A DNA stretch of 64,000 nt from Panax quinquefolius (taxonomy: Eukaryota > Streptophyta > Magnoliopsida > Apiales > Araliaceae), in NCBI GenBank assembly GCA_020205615.1, contig CM035170.1:121467674-121531673 (forward strand), in the 5' to 3' direction. The translations under genes and the position numbers were made by a program. The notes beneath the pieces are model-generated. The model worked only from the letters and a program-made list of their open reading frames with translations. It was not told where the DNA came from and ran no database searches. Shown here piece by piece: positions 37,320 through 50,481 of this stretch. Position 1 is the first letter of the stretch, and each line of letters starts with the position of its first letter.

Positions 37320-38100
37320 CATCACGAGACTCATTTCAATAATTAATCCATATCATCGAATCATCCCCGCACTACGTGCCAAGGATATTCATTAAGATCA
37401 CGCACCATTTAATTATCCACGACTACTACCAAAGATAATCGCAGTATTCATTAAGATTAATGCACCATAAATTATCCACGACTACTACCAAAGATAATCG
37501 GTATTCATTAAGATCACGCACCATAAATTATCCATGCACTACTACCAAAGATAATCGTGGTATTCATTAAGATTCACGACACACAAATTATCCATGCACT
37601 ACTACCAAAGATAATCGTGGTATTCATTAAGATTCACGCACCACAAATTATCCATGCACTACTACCAAAGATAATCGTGGTATTCATTAAGATCACGCAC
37701 CACAAATTATCCATGCACTACTACTACCAAAATCATTACCAAAGATAATATTCATTAAGATCACGACCATTAAATTATCCATGCACTACTACCAAAGATA
37801 ATCAGGTATTCATTAAGATCACCGATTAAAATTAATCCATCCACGACTACTACCAAAGATAATCGTATTCATTAAGATCACCACCACAAATTATCCATGC
37901 ACTACTACCAAAGATAATCGTAGTATTCATTAAGATCACGACCACAAATTATCCATGCACTACTACCAAAGATAATTGTGTATTCATTAAGATTACTAAT
38001 TAATTAAATTATCCACGACTACTACTACCAAAGATAATCAGGTATTCATTAAGATCAACGCACCACAAATTATCCATGACTACTACCAAAGATAATTGTG
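37320..38100 (-). repeat. Tandem array, about 12 units of 56-69 bp
   Basis: Each unit carries GCACTACTACCAAAGATAAT and GTATTCATTAAGATCACG and CACAAATTATCC. Units start near 37391, 37451, 37505, 37562, 37622, 37682, 37751, 37810, 37868, 37926, 37982 and 38046 (position of ATTCATTAAG). A single, diverged version is present in the ordinary LTRs (for example 11076-11130), so the array looks like a local expansion of LTR leader sequence. Neighbouring units 37562-37740 are nearly identical. Confidence 0.9.
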
Positions 38101-38110
38101 TTTTCAATTA

Positions 38111-39410
38111 CTAGCTATGATTATACCCAACAATCTCGGTCATTATAATCATACCAAGTCCATCTACGCACTAAAAGCCACGTATTTCTTTCAACATAAT
38201 ATAAACATGAGGATAATGATATAAAGAATCAATCAAATGAGATAAAGGATAAATATTAAACATTTATAATATAATTTATCCAGATTCAAGAATATCCCCA
38301 TGTTATCAATCACTTAATAATCTCATAATCTAATAACATTAATATTATAATAATATTTTAATCACTTTTAAATTTATAAACAATTTATCTCAATTGTTTA
38401 CGCTTTTACCATATAATGCATTTAATCATTCAAAATGCCATACTCATAAAATATCATCACCAATTATCAAATCCTCATCAAAAAATATGCATATACTCTA
38501 TAGTGATTCTCTACCATAAAATCCTATTTTCAACTTTCATATTTCACATAACATATTTAACTCATATGTTCAGAATTAAACTATTTTCATGAAAATACCA
38601 AATTAGTCCCAAAAATATTTCTTTTCTGGGATTTAGCATAATATAGTCCCATAATGAAAATATATTTTTCTCTAATTTTAAAATTCATTTACTATTTTTC
38701 AAAAATCAATTTCTAATTAATTCCTTAAGAAATTAGCTACCTCAAGTTTAACTCCAAAATTCCCAAATCTTGGCAGGACTTACACATGTTAACGTGAGCT
38801 TCTAGTTTAAATTTCATGGTCATCTGAGTTATAGAACTCCCTGCTATATAGCTTTTTCATTTGAAAAAACCTAAATATTGAAATAGTCATAACTTGCTCA
38901 TTTTAAGTCGAATGAGCTCATTTTTGGACAGGAGGTACTTTATACCATATACCTTCATGTCCCAAAAGGCCAGAATTTTTCTCATAATTTAAGTGGCCGA
39001 AACAGCCCTTAAAGTTCATGGCAAGTAGCATTTTTCGAAATTTACAGCTTTGGCCTCCTTTGCTAAAAATCAGTCCACACAAAAATCTACAACACCTTTT
39101 CCAGTAATTCCACTTGGATTAGTTAGGTAACTCATAGATCTAACTCTAGGACTTGACCACATTCAAAAATTCAAAATATAATAAGAGATATGGTCAATTG
39201 AATTTCATGTTACGCTTTTTCACCAAAACTGATTTTCAACTCTTTGTGATTTCTAAGAAACTTTCATGTTTTCACATATAACCAACATAACTCATCATAA
39301 ACTTACTAATACTTCATATACCCATGATTTTCATTAGTCCAATGCTTTTATTATGACTTTCATCATAAACCACGTAAACTGCTCATTTTAGTCAAGAAAT
39401 ATTCGAGGGT
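38111..39410. other. LTR leader piece followed by AT-rich DNA unlike other copies
   Basis: 38111-38220 still matches family 2 leader sequence (TTATACCC...CTCGGTCAT; CATAATATAAACATGAGGAT). From about 38230 to 39410 nothing in the window matches. Composition and lack of frames suggest LTR or other repeat DNA of another family; no coding region was seen. Confidence 0.5.
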
Positions 39411-39414
39411 TTAA

Positions 39415-41060
39415 GAAATGGGTTTTCAGATCGGGTCAATACAAAATTCGATTTCACGCCTAGGTAGGCTAGAAATCTTCAAGAATACGCCAAGAAATTT
39501 ATTAATGATAGAAATATCATTCAAAATCGCTACTCTTATCCAAGACTTGGATAAGACGTTACATCGATACCAACCGTGACTTCTATCCCTTAACCTAGAT
39601 AAAGACCTCACAATGATACCTATAAACTTGCCATCTTCATTCACGATGTCGCCACGTAAAGTCCGGCTTTGGCAGCATTCCACACAAGGAAGTCAACAAC
39701 GAAAGGATCGGGCTCTTTTACTTATGGCTTGATATAACAAATGATTAACTTTAGGTTTCGTTACTTTAATTCAGATAACAAAGTTGGTTAGAATATAAAA
39801 GCTAACAACCTTACAAAAAGAATAATAAGTAGTTAATCAATCGATTTTCAAAAATTACCTCAAAGGCAAGTATTTTCAAAAAGATAAGATCGACAGTAAC
39901 GTGAAAGTGTTTATTTGAAACAACAAGATTAATAAAACAAATGGAGGTAACGAAGGTTTCTCCAACTAAGTTTCAATAGATAAATCAAAGTCTAATTTTT
40001 TTTCTGAGTCAAATTTAAACATTGAACACAACTAGTAGAATAAAAGAGTGGGTAGAACTTGTATTGAATAAAGTATAGAGTATAGATTAATATAATTAAT
40101 TTACCCGTAATAACTTCGCTCGTTTTTTCGATAAACGCCTCGCTTAAATTATCGAAGTTCGACTTTACTATAGGTACATTCCACCCTTAAGTGCTTCTTC
40201 ACATTCCCCGATCCATGATTTGAATCATTATTCTCCGATCCATATCGAATTCGGGCCGACCGCTATGCATGTGGTAATTCCAATTCGATGTCGGGTTCTC
40301 CCAATCACGTCCCAAAAAGCAAAGTCCATTTCATCTATTTCGCTTTATCGATCGGACGCCTTTTTCTACACTATCAACGCAATTGCAGCAAATTTTTTTA
40401 CCCACGCATCGCCTATTCTCCTTCGCTCAGCTTGTTTCTTCTTTCAAATTGATCTTTGATTTTTAAATTCTCGATTCCAACTTTAATATCTTACACCTCG
40501 CCAAAGCGTGATTTTGTTCGAGCATCACATATCTGCAACCCAATTTTCAATTGTCAGATCCTTTGTTCCACTAATCGCTTGCCGCTCTTCAACCTCGTTT
40601 CTTCTAGCTCACTTAACACGATTTTGTAATTCTAAGTTTTGATCATAAATTTCTTCTAACCAATTCTCCTCGTGTTCCTCTTCTTTTCTCTTCTTCCTCT
40701 TCTTCCTCACTTTCACCGCTACCTCCGCAACTAGCTCTAAGTGCAAATAATTAGTTCTTCATTTACTACGTGGATATCTCTAATTTGTTCCTCGTCTGAC
40801 ATCGCATTAACTCGATTAGTGATTAAAGGTGTCACAACTGGCCACATTCACTCCATCAGGAATATTTTCACCGCCATTTCCAAACACCGCCACAACACAA
40901 GGGTTAATTAATATATCAAATATTATCCCTATACTCGAATCGACCAATTAAATAAACCAAATAAACTTAGTAGGTCATACTAGCAAGGAATTTCCGCCTC
41001 CCTCCTAGTTCTTATCTCACATCTTAGCCAGGATCATATCCCTAAGCTCGATACCAACCG
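39415..41060 (-). pseudogene. Internal remnant of copy IV: RT start, protease, leader and PBS
   Basis: On the minus strand an [11 protein letters not shown] block near 39430-39465 is the RT entry. About 39780-40090 matches the protease spacer of the other copies in minus orientation. Between them (39540-39720) is an unrelated insert. At 40140-40810 no gag domain was found; on the minus strand part of it (40660-40720) would encode a short charged, E/R-rich run. 40820-41040 matches the leader of copy V, and the primer site complement is at 41041-41057. Confidence 0.6.
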
Positions 41061-43088
41061 CGACGCCCCAAAATTTAGTATACGCCACCCATCTTGGGTC
41101 GCCACTTACATGGTACATAAATTCAAATACAACTTACTAATATAATCTGCGTGGTATAATACGATATAAACCGTGAGTTTGAATACAAATATTGTCTACT
41201 AGATATTATACAAACTCAAAAGGAGTCCTCATTACAACTATTATCACACTATTTCACGTAATAAATGAGGACTACTAATGCTATCCTCTCGACCATTACT
41301 CCGCTCCCCGACTGTCTCAAATGCCTATGTTCTCATTTCCCCAAGAGAATAAATGAAAGAAAGGGTGAGCTCAACTAGCCCAAGAAGAAATATTACGACT
41401 AAGATAATGCGTAATAAATTATCATTAGCCTTCAACAAAGTTGTTAAACCGATAAAATACAATAGACAACCAGCTTTAATCAAGCAGCTTGAATAAGCAA
41501 TCCATTAAAAGAGTCAAGAGAGAATAAAGTCTACTATCTTTTAGGTTTTAAAAGGTTTTCATCAATTTTTATCGCCGAGACTCAAATTTTAATAAATAAA
41601 CCACCACATCTAATCATCCCCGCATTCACTGGCCAAGGATTTTCATCAAATTATCAATGGTCACGACTATACCGAATCACCCCCGGTCATAATCATACCA
41701 AAACTATCCATCATCGCATTATAAAGCCAATCGAGGACTTTTGTCACATCATTTATATCAAGTCACGATTATACCGAATGATCCTCGGTCATAATCATAC
41801 TAAGTTCATCTACGCACGTAAGCCAAAGATAACATAATATAATACGAGGATGATGACAATGACATAATAATTCAATAAAACAAGTTCAAGAATTATTTAA
41901 TCCATGAATTATTAACGCCCAAATTGTCAACACGACATCGCTTTCAGAGAGTAAAATTCAAGAATGATCGTAAGAATATTTCCATGAAAAGATATCGATT
42001 AAACGCAAATATCAAGGATATTCTACTAATTTCATGGAGTATATAAGTCAAAGTTTTAACCAACCGGGTATAATAAAGAATGGAATAACAAAAGAAATCA
42101 CCACGCACGCGCAAGATTGCAGATGATAAAGTTATTCCAATGTAATAATAATAACTAACTGTGTCGTGAAATTCACAACCGGCATGTGATGTTCCAATGT
42201 AATAATAAAGATGGAACTGCATCCTGTAAAACACATGATAGATATTCCAATGTAACGATAAAGATTTTAACCAGTCCTGTAAAACACATGCATGTGATGT
42301 TCCAATGTAATAATAAAGATTTTAACTGTGTCCTGCAAAACACATGCATGTGATGTTCCAAATGTAATAATGTAAGAATGTCACCAAGTATATAGGTAAA
42401 TCACAGATACAAAAGTTATTCCAATGTAATAATAAGAATGGAATAACATAAGGATTTCACCAAGTATAGGTACGCCATGATATAAAAGTTATGTATAGGT
42501 ATGCCACTTTTACAAAAGTTATTCCAATGTAATAATAATGAATGGAATAATGTAAGTTCTCTTCAATAAGAAAGAATAACACTTACTGCACAACAAATAA
42601 TACCCTTACCGTAAAAGAACCTAATATGTAAGTAAAGGAAGTAGCAGTGGTATACTCTTCTTCTTTCTATAATTTTCTCTATACTTCTCTCTATAATTTT
42701 CTCTCAGTAGTTTCAATGAATTCGTAAGAAAATAATGAAGAAACGAGCTTCTATTTATAGAAAATGGAATGCATAAGAATTAATCCATGAACTATCCAGA
42801 TTGATTTATTTTAATCTGATTTTATCCATATTTAAAGAAAAATCTTTTAAATAAAATATAATATATTCTATTTATATAAAAACATTTTACTATGCAAACA
42901 CTATGCAATACTATGCAAAACACTACGCAAAACACTACGCAACACTACGCATAATAAAATATAATATATTCTATTTATGTAATAACTTTAATAAAGTATT
43001 CTATTTTATATAAAGATGTTTCGCTTATTACGCTAATAATACTAATAAAACAAAACGCCATTATCGCTATAATAATTCATATTATTCA
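41061..43088 (-). repeat. Copy IV 5' LTR, truncated, about 2028 bp
   Basis: It starts CGACGCCCCAAAATTTAG and is collinear with 34530 onward, including the 55-bp repeats (42130-42545) and the ACTACGCAAAAC array near 42890. It stops at CATATTATTCA, about 400 bases short of the LTR end, where copy V begins. Confidence 0.85.
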
Positions 43089-45767
43089 TGACGCCCCAAA
43101 AAATAGTATACATCACCCATTCTCGAAATGTCAATACATGGTACGTAAACAACTACAACTTTATTATTACAACAAGAAACTCGTGAGTTTAAATACAAAT
43201 ATTATCTTATCTTCTAGATAATATTTATACTCAAATAAATCCTCATCACATTTATCGATACATTATTTTACAAAATGGTGAGGACTACTAAACAATCCTT
43301 TTCTAAAACCTTCATTCCATACCCCGACTGCATCGCTTATATTCTCGCCTCCCGAGAAGAATGGAATGGAAAAAGGAAAAGGGTGAGCTCAACTAGCTCA
43401 AGAAGAATATTACGACTAAGATAATATACAACAAATTATCGTTAGTCTTCAACAGGAAAAATCTGATAGTAATACAACAATACAACAAGTTTTAGATCAA
43501 TATTCGCAATGGAAATAATAATTCATGTAAGAGTTACGTAGAGAATGAAATCTACTATAATCTATGAATTTAAAAGTTCATCATCAATATTTTTATCCTC
43601 AGAACATCAATCAATATTCATCTCAAATCAAATATTCATCTTTGCACTACGTGCCAAAGATATTCATCAATGGTCATGTTCATCTCAACACTGCTCATCT
43701 TTGCACTATGTGCCAAAGATATTCATCACTGGTCATGTTCATTTAAACACTGCTCATCTTTGCACACCACAGCCAAAGATATTCTTCAGAATCATTCATC
43801 TTGCACCACAGCCAAAGATATTCAATAATATCATCATTTAAGACCGAGGATGATGAAAATATTTTTAAAGAAACTAATCCAAAGGAAACAAAATGACAAG
43901 GATTAAGGATTAAGGATTCAGACTTTGTTTTATCCATGTCCAACAATACCTCAAAAATAATCATAATGGTGTAAAATTCAAGAATGATCAAAACACGGAT
44001 ACAATCAAAGCTAGTATCCGTAATAGATATTTTGGACTTAAAAGAAGAAATTTTATTTTTTGATGAATAAGGTCAGATACGTGAATAAAGTGTCAGATAC
44101 GTGAATAAAGGCCGATATATGAATGAATAAGAATCTCGACACCAAAAGATAGAAATTCCACAAAAAACATTTTCACGCTTCATTTAATAAGACTCGTGAA
44201 TAAGAATCGTGAATAAGAATCTCATGAATAAGAACTCGTGAATAAGAACTCATGAATAAGAACCCCTACATGAAAAAGTTCCAAATTTGATAAAAAGTTC
44301 CAATCAATATTTCAAAGATAATGATATCAAGAAATAATATCATCCTAAAAGAAAATAATATCCCTTACCTCAAAGAATCAAGATTTCTAAGGAAAGGCTC
44401 AAGTGATGCCGAATGAAACTCAGACTAAATAAAGAACTCTCAAAGTATCTAAATACTCACAAAATACGCCAATAATATAGAGAGAGAAAGAGAGAAAACT
44501 TTGTTTCGTGTGATTTTCAATTCTAACTTAGCCTCTATTTATAGAAAATGTTAATTTACCAAGTAGCATTTCGACTCGCCACCGATGGCTTTTACCGCTA
44601 CTATTGCCACCCACCACATTTGAAATAAAATTCAGCAAGCACATTTTTCACCAACCACAAGTGGGGCCCACTCAATTCTAGAATTTTCCACCAAAATCAA
44701 TTATAAACCTAATTTTCGAATCAACACCTCTTAAAATTCATAACAAATCATAGAAAGCATTTTTAATTCGCTCAAAATTTGTGGACATATACTCAACTTA
44801 TGTATGTATAACATACCCAAAAATTACCAATTAATCCAACTATTTGATTAAAAAATTATAACCCCTCAATATATATCTCAAAACCCCGATTTAATTTTTA
44901 ATACCTCCAAATAATACAAAATACCGATAAAACACCTCAACAATAATTTCTTCATTTATAACCACATAAATAAATCCATCATTTATATCCACATAAAATA
45001 AATATTTTTTTATCATATGAATCAATAATTAATTATTCACAAATAATATTACGTAATCACAATTACGACAACCAGCCGCTCCTGTGAAAGCAGGGGCTTT
45101 CCGATAAGGATTTCTCTCATCGGGCGCCAAGCAATTAGGTGACCAAACCTCTCCTCGATGTAACTTTCTAGACATCGCCAATAATGCTATCTAATAATAT
45201 TATTCAAATAATATGAATTATCGATCCGATAATGGAGATAATGTGCGTTGACAATTATCGAACAACAATAATATAAAATATCAACGCAGCAATTATCGAA
45301 TCAATAAAATAAAATATCGAACAAGAATTCATCGTGAAAATTATCGAGAAAAGGTCTTCACGTAAGGATCAATAATTCAACAATATCGCTGCAATACGCG
45401 TGCATCATCGCGCAACCAACGCCAGACATCAGATTTTAACCACCGGTATTCCAACAAATTTTAATCTCAGAATAACTACGCCTGTTATTTTTAACCAACT
45501 TATATTTGTCGCTTTTTTCATCCAATCAATCGCTCAGCATGGGGCCACACACGGTCGCTACCGTCGCATTTAATATTCCGACAAAGCATTTAATATTCCA
45601 CCACCAAACTAATATTCCCCGACAAAAATGAATATTTTATAACCACTGCTTATTTTGAAATATTCATGATTTAACCCTTAACTATCCACATTAATCAAAT
45701 CAACCCTTACTATTTCAAAATAATAAATAAAGGAAATTCCTTTTATTTAAAAAATTTCGGTCTTACA
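43089..45767 (-). repeat. Copy V 3' LTR (family 1), 2679 bp
   Basis: From TGACGCCCCAAAAAATAG to GGTCTTACA on the + strand, complete at both ends. It contains GCACTATGTGCCAAAGATAT repeats (43632-43830), the GAATAAGAACTCATGAATAA array (44060-44280) and a TATA equivalent near 44533. Confidence 0.9.
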
Positions 45768-47150
45768 ACCTCCCTTCTTATGAAATTTCGTCCTCGAAAT
45801 CGACGACGACGACTGGTGTTTCAAAAGGTGAGGATACCTCGCTTTCATTTCCGCTTCCAATTCCTGTGTCATTTCCTCTATAAGATGATTCCTCCACAAA
45901 ACTTTAACTTGTGGTACGATGACTTTCATGCGTAGGACATGCTCCTTCCTATCCAAAATCTTCGACAGTACCTCCTCACACGCTAAGTCTTCTGGCTATC
46001 TCGTCCTGCTTCTAACTCTATAACGTGGTTCGGTCTTTCACATATTTATTTAAGTACATGATATGTGAAACACATTACGAACACGAGACATACTCTGAGG
46101 TAACGCAAGTCTATAGCTACATTTCCTACTTCCTGGCCAAGAATTTGAAATGGACCAATAAATCGTGGATCGAGCTTTCTCTCTTCCCAAATCTTCAGAC
46201 TCCCTTCCACGGAGCAACTCGCAACAATACATGATCCCCTACATTAAATTCCACGCCCTTTCGATGAAGATCCGCGATAACTCTTTTTTGTCGATCTTGA
46301 GCCGCTTCAGATACGCTTGTTAATCATTCGATCTTTTCGTAAGTCATACGTATTTAAACTCTGTCCCAACAATGTTGCTTCACCCACCTCATCCCAACAT
46401 ATCGAGAACTACATTTTCGGCCCATATAATGCTTCAATGGAGCCACACCTATACTTGCTCGATAATCGTTGTTGTAGGAGAATTCCACCAATGGTAAATA
46501 CTTATCCCAACCGCCTCAAGTCTCAGGACACGTAGTCTTAATAAATCTTCAAGAGTTTGAATAGTCCCTCTCGATTGTCCGTCTGCTTGGGGATGGTATG
46601 CCAACTAAATCGCAAACTGCGCTCATAGCTTTTTTGCAAGCTAACCCAAAATCTTGAAGTGAATCTTGGGTCACGATCCAAACTATGGATACAGTGCATG
46701 CCACGCAACCTCACAATCTCATTTACGCATATACTAAAGCAAGACGCTCAAGGAATAAGTCTCCAGACGGCAAGAAATGAGCAGATTTGGTTAATCTATC
46801 AACAATAACCCAAATAAGATTGATGCCTTGAGAAACCGTAGGAAGACCCAGAAACTAAATCCATGGTAATGTGTTCCCACTTCCATTCCTAATCTCAAGT
46901 GGTTGCAACGGACCCTTAGGTACTAGATGCTCCGCCTTTACACGCCGGCAAGTTAAACACATCGAGATAAACTTTGCAATCTCTCTCTTCATATTATTCC
47001 ACCAAAATGTATGTCAAGATCACGATACATTTTAGTACTTCCGTGATGGATCGCAAATGGTGTATTGCAGTGCCTCCATCATAATCTTCAGACTTCAAAT
47101 CGTAGTCGTTAGAACACAAAGTCTCAGAGAGGACTCAAGTATTCCTTCTT
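45768..47150 (-). pseudogene. Integrase and chromodomain-like tail relic, copy V
   Basis: An open stretch at 45747-45956 encodes the conserved tail VKVLWRNHLIEEMTQELEAE and ARYPHLL, close to the chromodomain region of Del/Tekay-type elements. Leftover integrase core lies at about 46600-46900 (complement of WKWEHITMDLV near 46860-46895) with the zinc region near 46930-47060. Frameshifted. Confidence 0.83.
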
Positions 47151-47379
47151 CATCAATTCTCGCCCTAATAGCTCCTTCAGACTTTCTTCTTCATACGATC
47201 GCCTCCGGCCCTGGGCTCGAGCAACCTTAACTTTTTCTATTAAAGTCGGGCTCTACGCAGATACTGACATCATCGCACTCTGCTCCTCAGATATGATCTT
47301 CTACTCAACGCGCCGCCTACCACGCTCGCTTACTGTGATGGTATCAATAGTGTGGTCGTAGTCTTCAATAGCTCGAGCC

Positions 47380-48570
47380 AACGTCACGCCGCCAAGATGT
47401 CGAGTTCTTTTTGAGTGAAGAAATATTTAAGGCTTTTACGATCCGAATATATCTCCACTTTCTCCCATATATGATAAGGCTCCATATCTTTAATACGAAA
47501 ACGATCGGGCCGCTAACTCTAGATCACGAAGTAGGATAATTCCTCTCATACTCTTTTAAGTTGTCGCGAGGCATAGGCTATGACTTTCCCACGCTGCATG
47601 AGAACACATCCTAACCCTTTGCTCAAGATCATCAGAGATAACAAATCCATCCCAACCAGATGGTATTGTTGTAACAAAGCCAAATAAGTCTCCTCTTAAG
47701 CTCTTCGGAACTTTTTCAAGATTCTTCATTCCAAACGAATTTTCAGATCCTTCCGAAGTTAATGAGTTAATGGAGTAAGCGATTCGAGAAAACCTTCCAC
47801 TAATCTCCGATAATAACCAAATAAGCCTCAAAAGCTACGTGATTTCACCACCGAATTTCGGCTGTTCTAACTTCAGATTGCTTCAATCTTCACGGATCAA
47901 CAGATACTCCATGTTTTGACACCATATGCCCAAGAAATGCTACTTCCTCAAGCCGTAACTCGATTTCTTCAATTTGGCATATAGTTGGTTTTCACGGCCT
48001 TCGAGTACCAAATTTTAAATGGTGCTCATGATCTTCACGACTTTTGGAATATATAAGGATGTCATCAATAAAGACAACAACGAATCGATCCAAATATTCC
48101 TGAATACTTGGCTCATCATATCCATGAAAGTCAGCAGGAGCATTAGTTAGTCCGAAAGACACGACTAAGAATTCATAATGCCCATACCGAAGTTTCAAGG
48201 CGCTTTGAATATCCTCGCTCTAATTTTCAAACCGATGATATCCGTAATCTAAGATCGATTTTTGAAAAGAATTGTGCCCTTGAATCGGGTCAAACAAGTC
48301 ATCAATACGAGGTAGAGGATACCTATTCTCGATGGTGACATGGTTCAATTCCCCGATAGTCAAATACAAAGTCGCATACTCCCGCCTTTTTTTTTACAAA
48401 TAAAACAGAGCACCCCAAGGAGATGTACTAGATTTAATGAAACCGATGTCCAACAATTTCGTAGTTGGACCTTTAACTCCTCAAGTTCAATAGAGCCATT
48501 CGACATGGGTTTTAGAAATGGGCTTGTATCAAAGTTCAAGATCAATAAAGAATTCAACTTCACGCTCGGG
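47380..48570 (-). pseudogene. RNase H and reverse transcriptase relic, copy V
   Basis: This is the best preserved RT block of the window. The minus-strand stretch 47992-48198 reads GHYEFLVVSFGLTNAPADF, then the catalytic VVFIDDILIYSKS with FIDD at 48061-48072. An upstream part at 48360-48563 carries KKGGSMRLCI and the LKVQLRN block. Downstream 47556-47831 covers the connection and start of RNase H (GRFSRIA; SGWDGFVISDD). At least two frame changes separate these blocks. Confidence 0.88.
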
Positions 48571-48599
48571 GTAGAATCGAAGTTCTTCAGAAATACGCC

Positions 48600-49110
48600 A
48601 GAAAGTCAATAACAACAGAATATTATTCAAATTGACGTGTCTTTATTCAAATCCATAACATGGGCTAAGAAAGCTTCGACATCCGCTTTTCAATAAACTA
48701 ATATTTTTATGATTAGATATGACAAATGATTGATTTTAATGGTTTAGTCATTGAATTGCATAAACAGTCAAGTTAGAATATGAAAACTAACAACCTTAAT
48801 TAAAACAATCAATTTTGGTAATGATGAGTAGTTAACCAATCAATCCCTAAAATCACATCAAAAGCAAGTATCTTTAAAGAGATAAGGTCAATGTGTAAGG
48901 TAATGGTGCCAACTTGAATCAAACAAGATTTATAAACAAATGGATGTGATGAAAGTTTCTCCTAACTGAGTTTCCACAGACAGATCAAAGTCTAATTTCT
49001 CCTGAGTCAAGTTTAAACGCTGAGCACACGCAGAGAGATAAATGAATGGGTAAAGACCCAGATCAAGTAAGGTATAAACTTCGCAAGAATTTATAAATAC
49101 TTACCCGTGA
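48600..49110 (-). pseudogene. Protease relic, copy V
   Basis: Minus-strand matches to the protease tail (equivalent of FDVILGIDWLTTHH near 48820-48865) and the LSVETQL-like block near 48965-48985. The active-site DTGS equivalent near 49060-49085 is decayed. Confidence 0.75.
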
Positions 49111-49129
49111 TCACCTCGCTTGGGTTCTC

Positions 49130-50330
49130 GACATGACCAATCACAACAAACGCCTCTTCCTAATCGCTGATTTTGACTTTTTCGATTTTTCGAGTCACCG
49201 CCCCTCACGAACTAGGTTTCGCCATCGCATAATCTCGAGCGATATATGTCCTTCCTTTCCACAACTATAGATACCTTGAATCTGTCAGGGCGCTTGACCG
49301 ATATGTCCTCTTTTCCGTGATTTGTAAAGATACGACCGGTGGTCGATCTCTCCCTTAGAACCAGCTTGTTACGCAAGACCGCTGCCTTCACATAGTCGCT
49401 GTTAAATCTCTCTTTAAAATCTCCTCCTAACTCGCTTTCTTCTATTTTCACGGCTATGATTACCACCAGAGTGGTTACATTTTCGTCCCGTCTCGCTTTT
49501 CTCCGCAGTTATCATTATTCTGCTGATCGCTATCTCCGGTACGATCCTCGTTATGGTCCTCGCCGACTGCAGACTCGTTATCTCGCCTAATAATCGAGCC
49601 CTGCTTACAACATCTCAATAAAGAGAAAGTTTATGAGAAATGAGATATCGACGACGCCGTTTCAAACCTCTAAGAAACATCCGCCGCTATACGCTCCTCA
49701 TTCTCCACCAAATGAGGTGCAAACTCGATAACTCGCAAACTTTGCCTCGCATCGAGACACCGCCACGTTGTTTTGTTCCAATCGATGAACTCCACTTCCT
49801 TCATACGATTTAACACTTTCGTGAAAGTATTTGTCATTAAATAGTCTCTCAAACGCCTCCCAAGATACGCCGAAAAGTACCGGATTGGTACGCTTCACGC
49901 ATCTCCCACCAAAGAGTCCGCTTCGCCACTTTAACATAAAGGTGGCGAATGGAACCTTCGTTCTCTCCGCATCCCAAGACATCGAATATCTTGTAATTTG
50001 TTCGACCCATGTTTCCGCCATGATCGGATCCGCTTTCCTTAAATTCGTGGTCCCAACTTCTGAATCTTGGTCCGGACAACCCGTGAATCGCTATCATTTC
50101 CTCCTCAGATTTTGAACACGAAGTCTCCTCGTCCGATTTTGCATGAATCGCAAAAAGCTTCTAAACATCCCCTCGCTCATCATCTCGCTTCAATGGTGTT
50201 GTTCACAGTGAGGAACATCACCACTGTCAGACGCTCTCCTCGCTGGTAAAGACAGCATCTCCACTGGCCTCATTTACTCCATCGTTAATATTCTCACGAC
50301 ATTCTCAAACATCATAAAACAAGGGTTAAT
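49130..50330 (-). pseudogene. gag relic, copy V
   Basis: On the minus strand 49698-50097 carries capsid signatures: AETWVEQITRY, KIFDVLGCGENEGSIRHLYV, KVAKRTLWW, SWEAFERLFNDKYFHESVK. A knuckle-like block (RKDIYRSR; normally GHIAR) lies near 49230-49260. A serine- and arginine-rich link is in between. Many frame changes. Confidence 0.83.
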
Positions 50331-50460
50331 TAAGGAAATCAATATATCACATAATATCCCTATATATCGACTAACTAACAAATAAGCTTAGTAGACACAC
50401 TAACAAGGATTTACTCGCCTCCCTCCTAGTTCTATTCCCCGATCTCCGCCAGAGATCATA

Positions 50461-50477
50461 TCCTAAGCTCGATACTA
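50461..50477 (-). other. Primer binding site of copy V
   Basis: TCCTAAGCTCGATACTA on the + strand, complement of a TGGTATC-type initiator-Met tRNA site with one change, 4 bases from the LTR. Confidence 0.7.
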
Positions 50478-50481
50478 ACCG

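Larger units (their letters stand above)
34530..43088 (-). mobile_element. LTR retrotransposon copy IV (family 2 variant), rearranged interior
   Basis: Two family 2 LTRs (34530-36944 and 41061-43088) in the same orientation flank an interior with only a little recognisable retrotransposon sequence: the pol 3' end (36945-37035), an RT start and protease relic (39415-40000), a non-homologous stretch and a PBS (41041). In between lie a tandem array and about 1.3 kb of unrelated AT-rich DNA. The 5' LTR is cut at 43088 by copy V. The interior has been rearranged or replaced, or this is a non-autonomous derivative. Confidence 0.75.

Noticed and set aside
37557..37748. Repetitive open frame MVFIKIH..IIHALLPKIIV
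   Set aside because: It arises only from the 58-bp tandem array where some units are a multiple of three; neighbouring units break the frame.
37320..38100. CRISPR-like array of direct repeats
   Set aside because: Units are contiguous with no unique spacers, lie in plant LTR-derived DNA and have no cas genes nearby.
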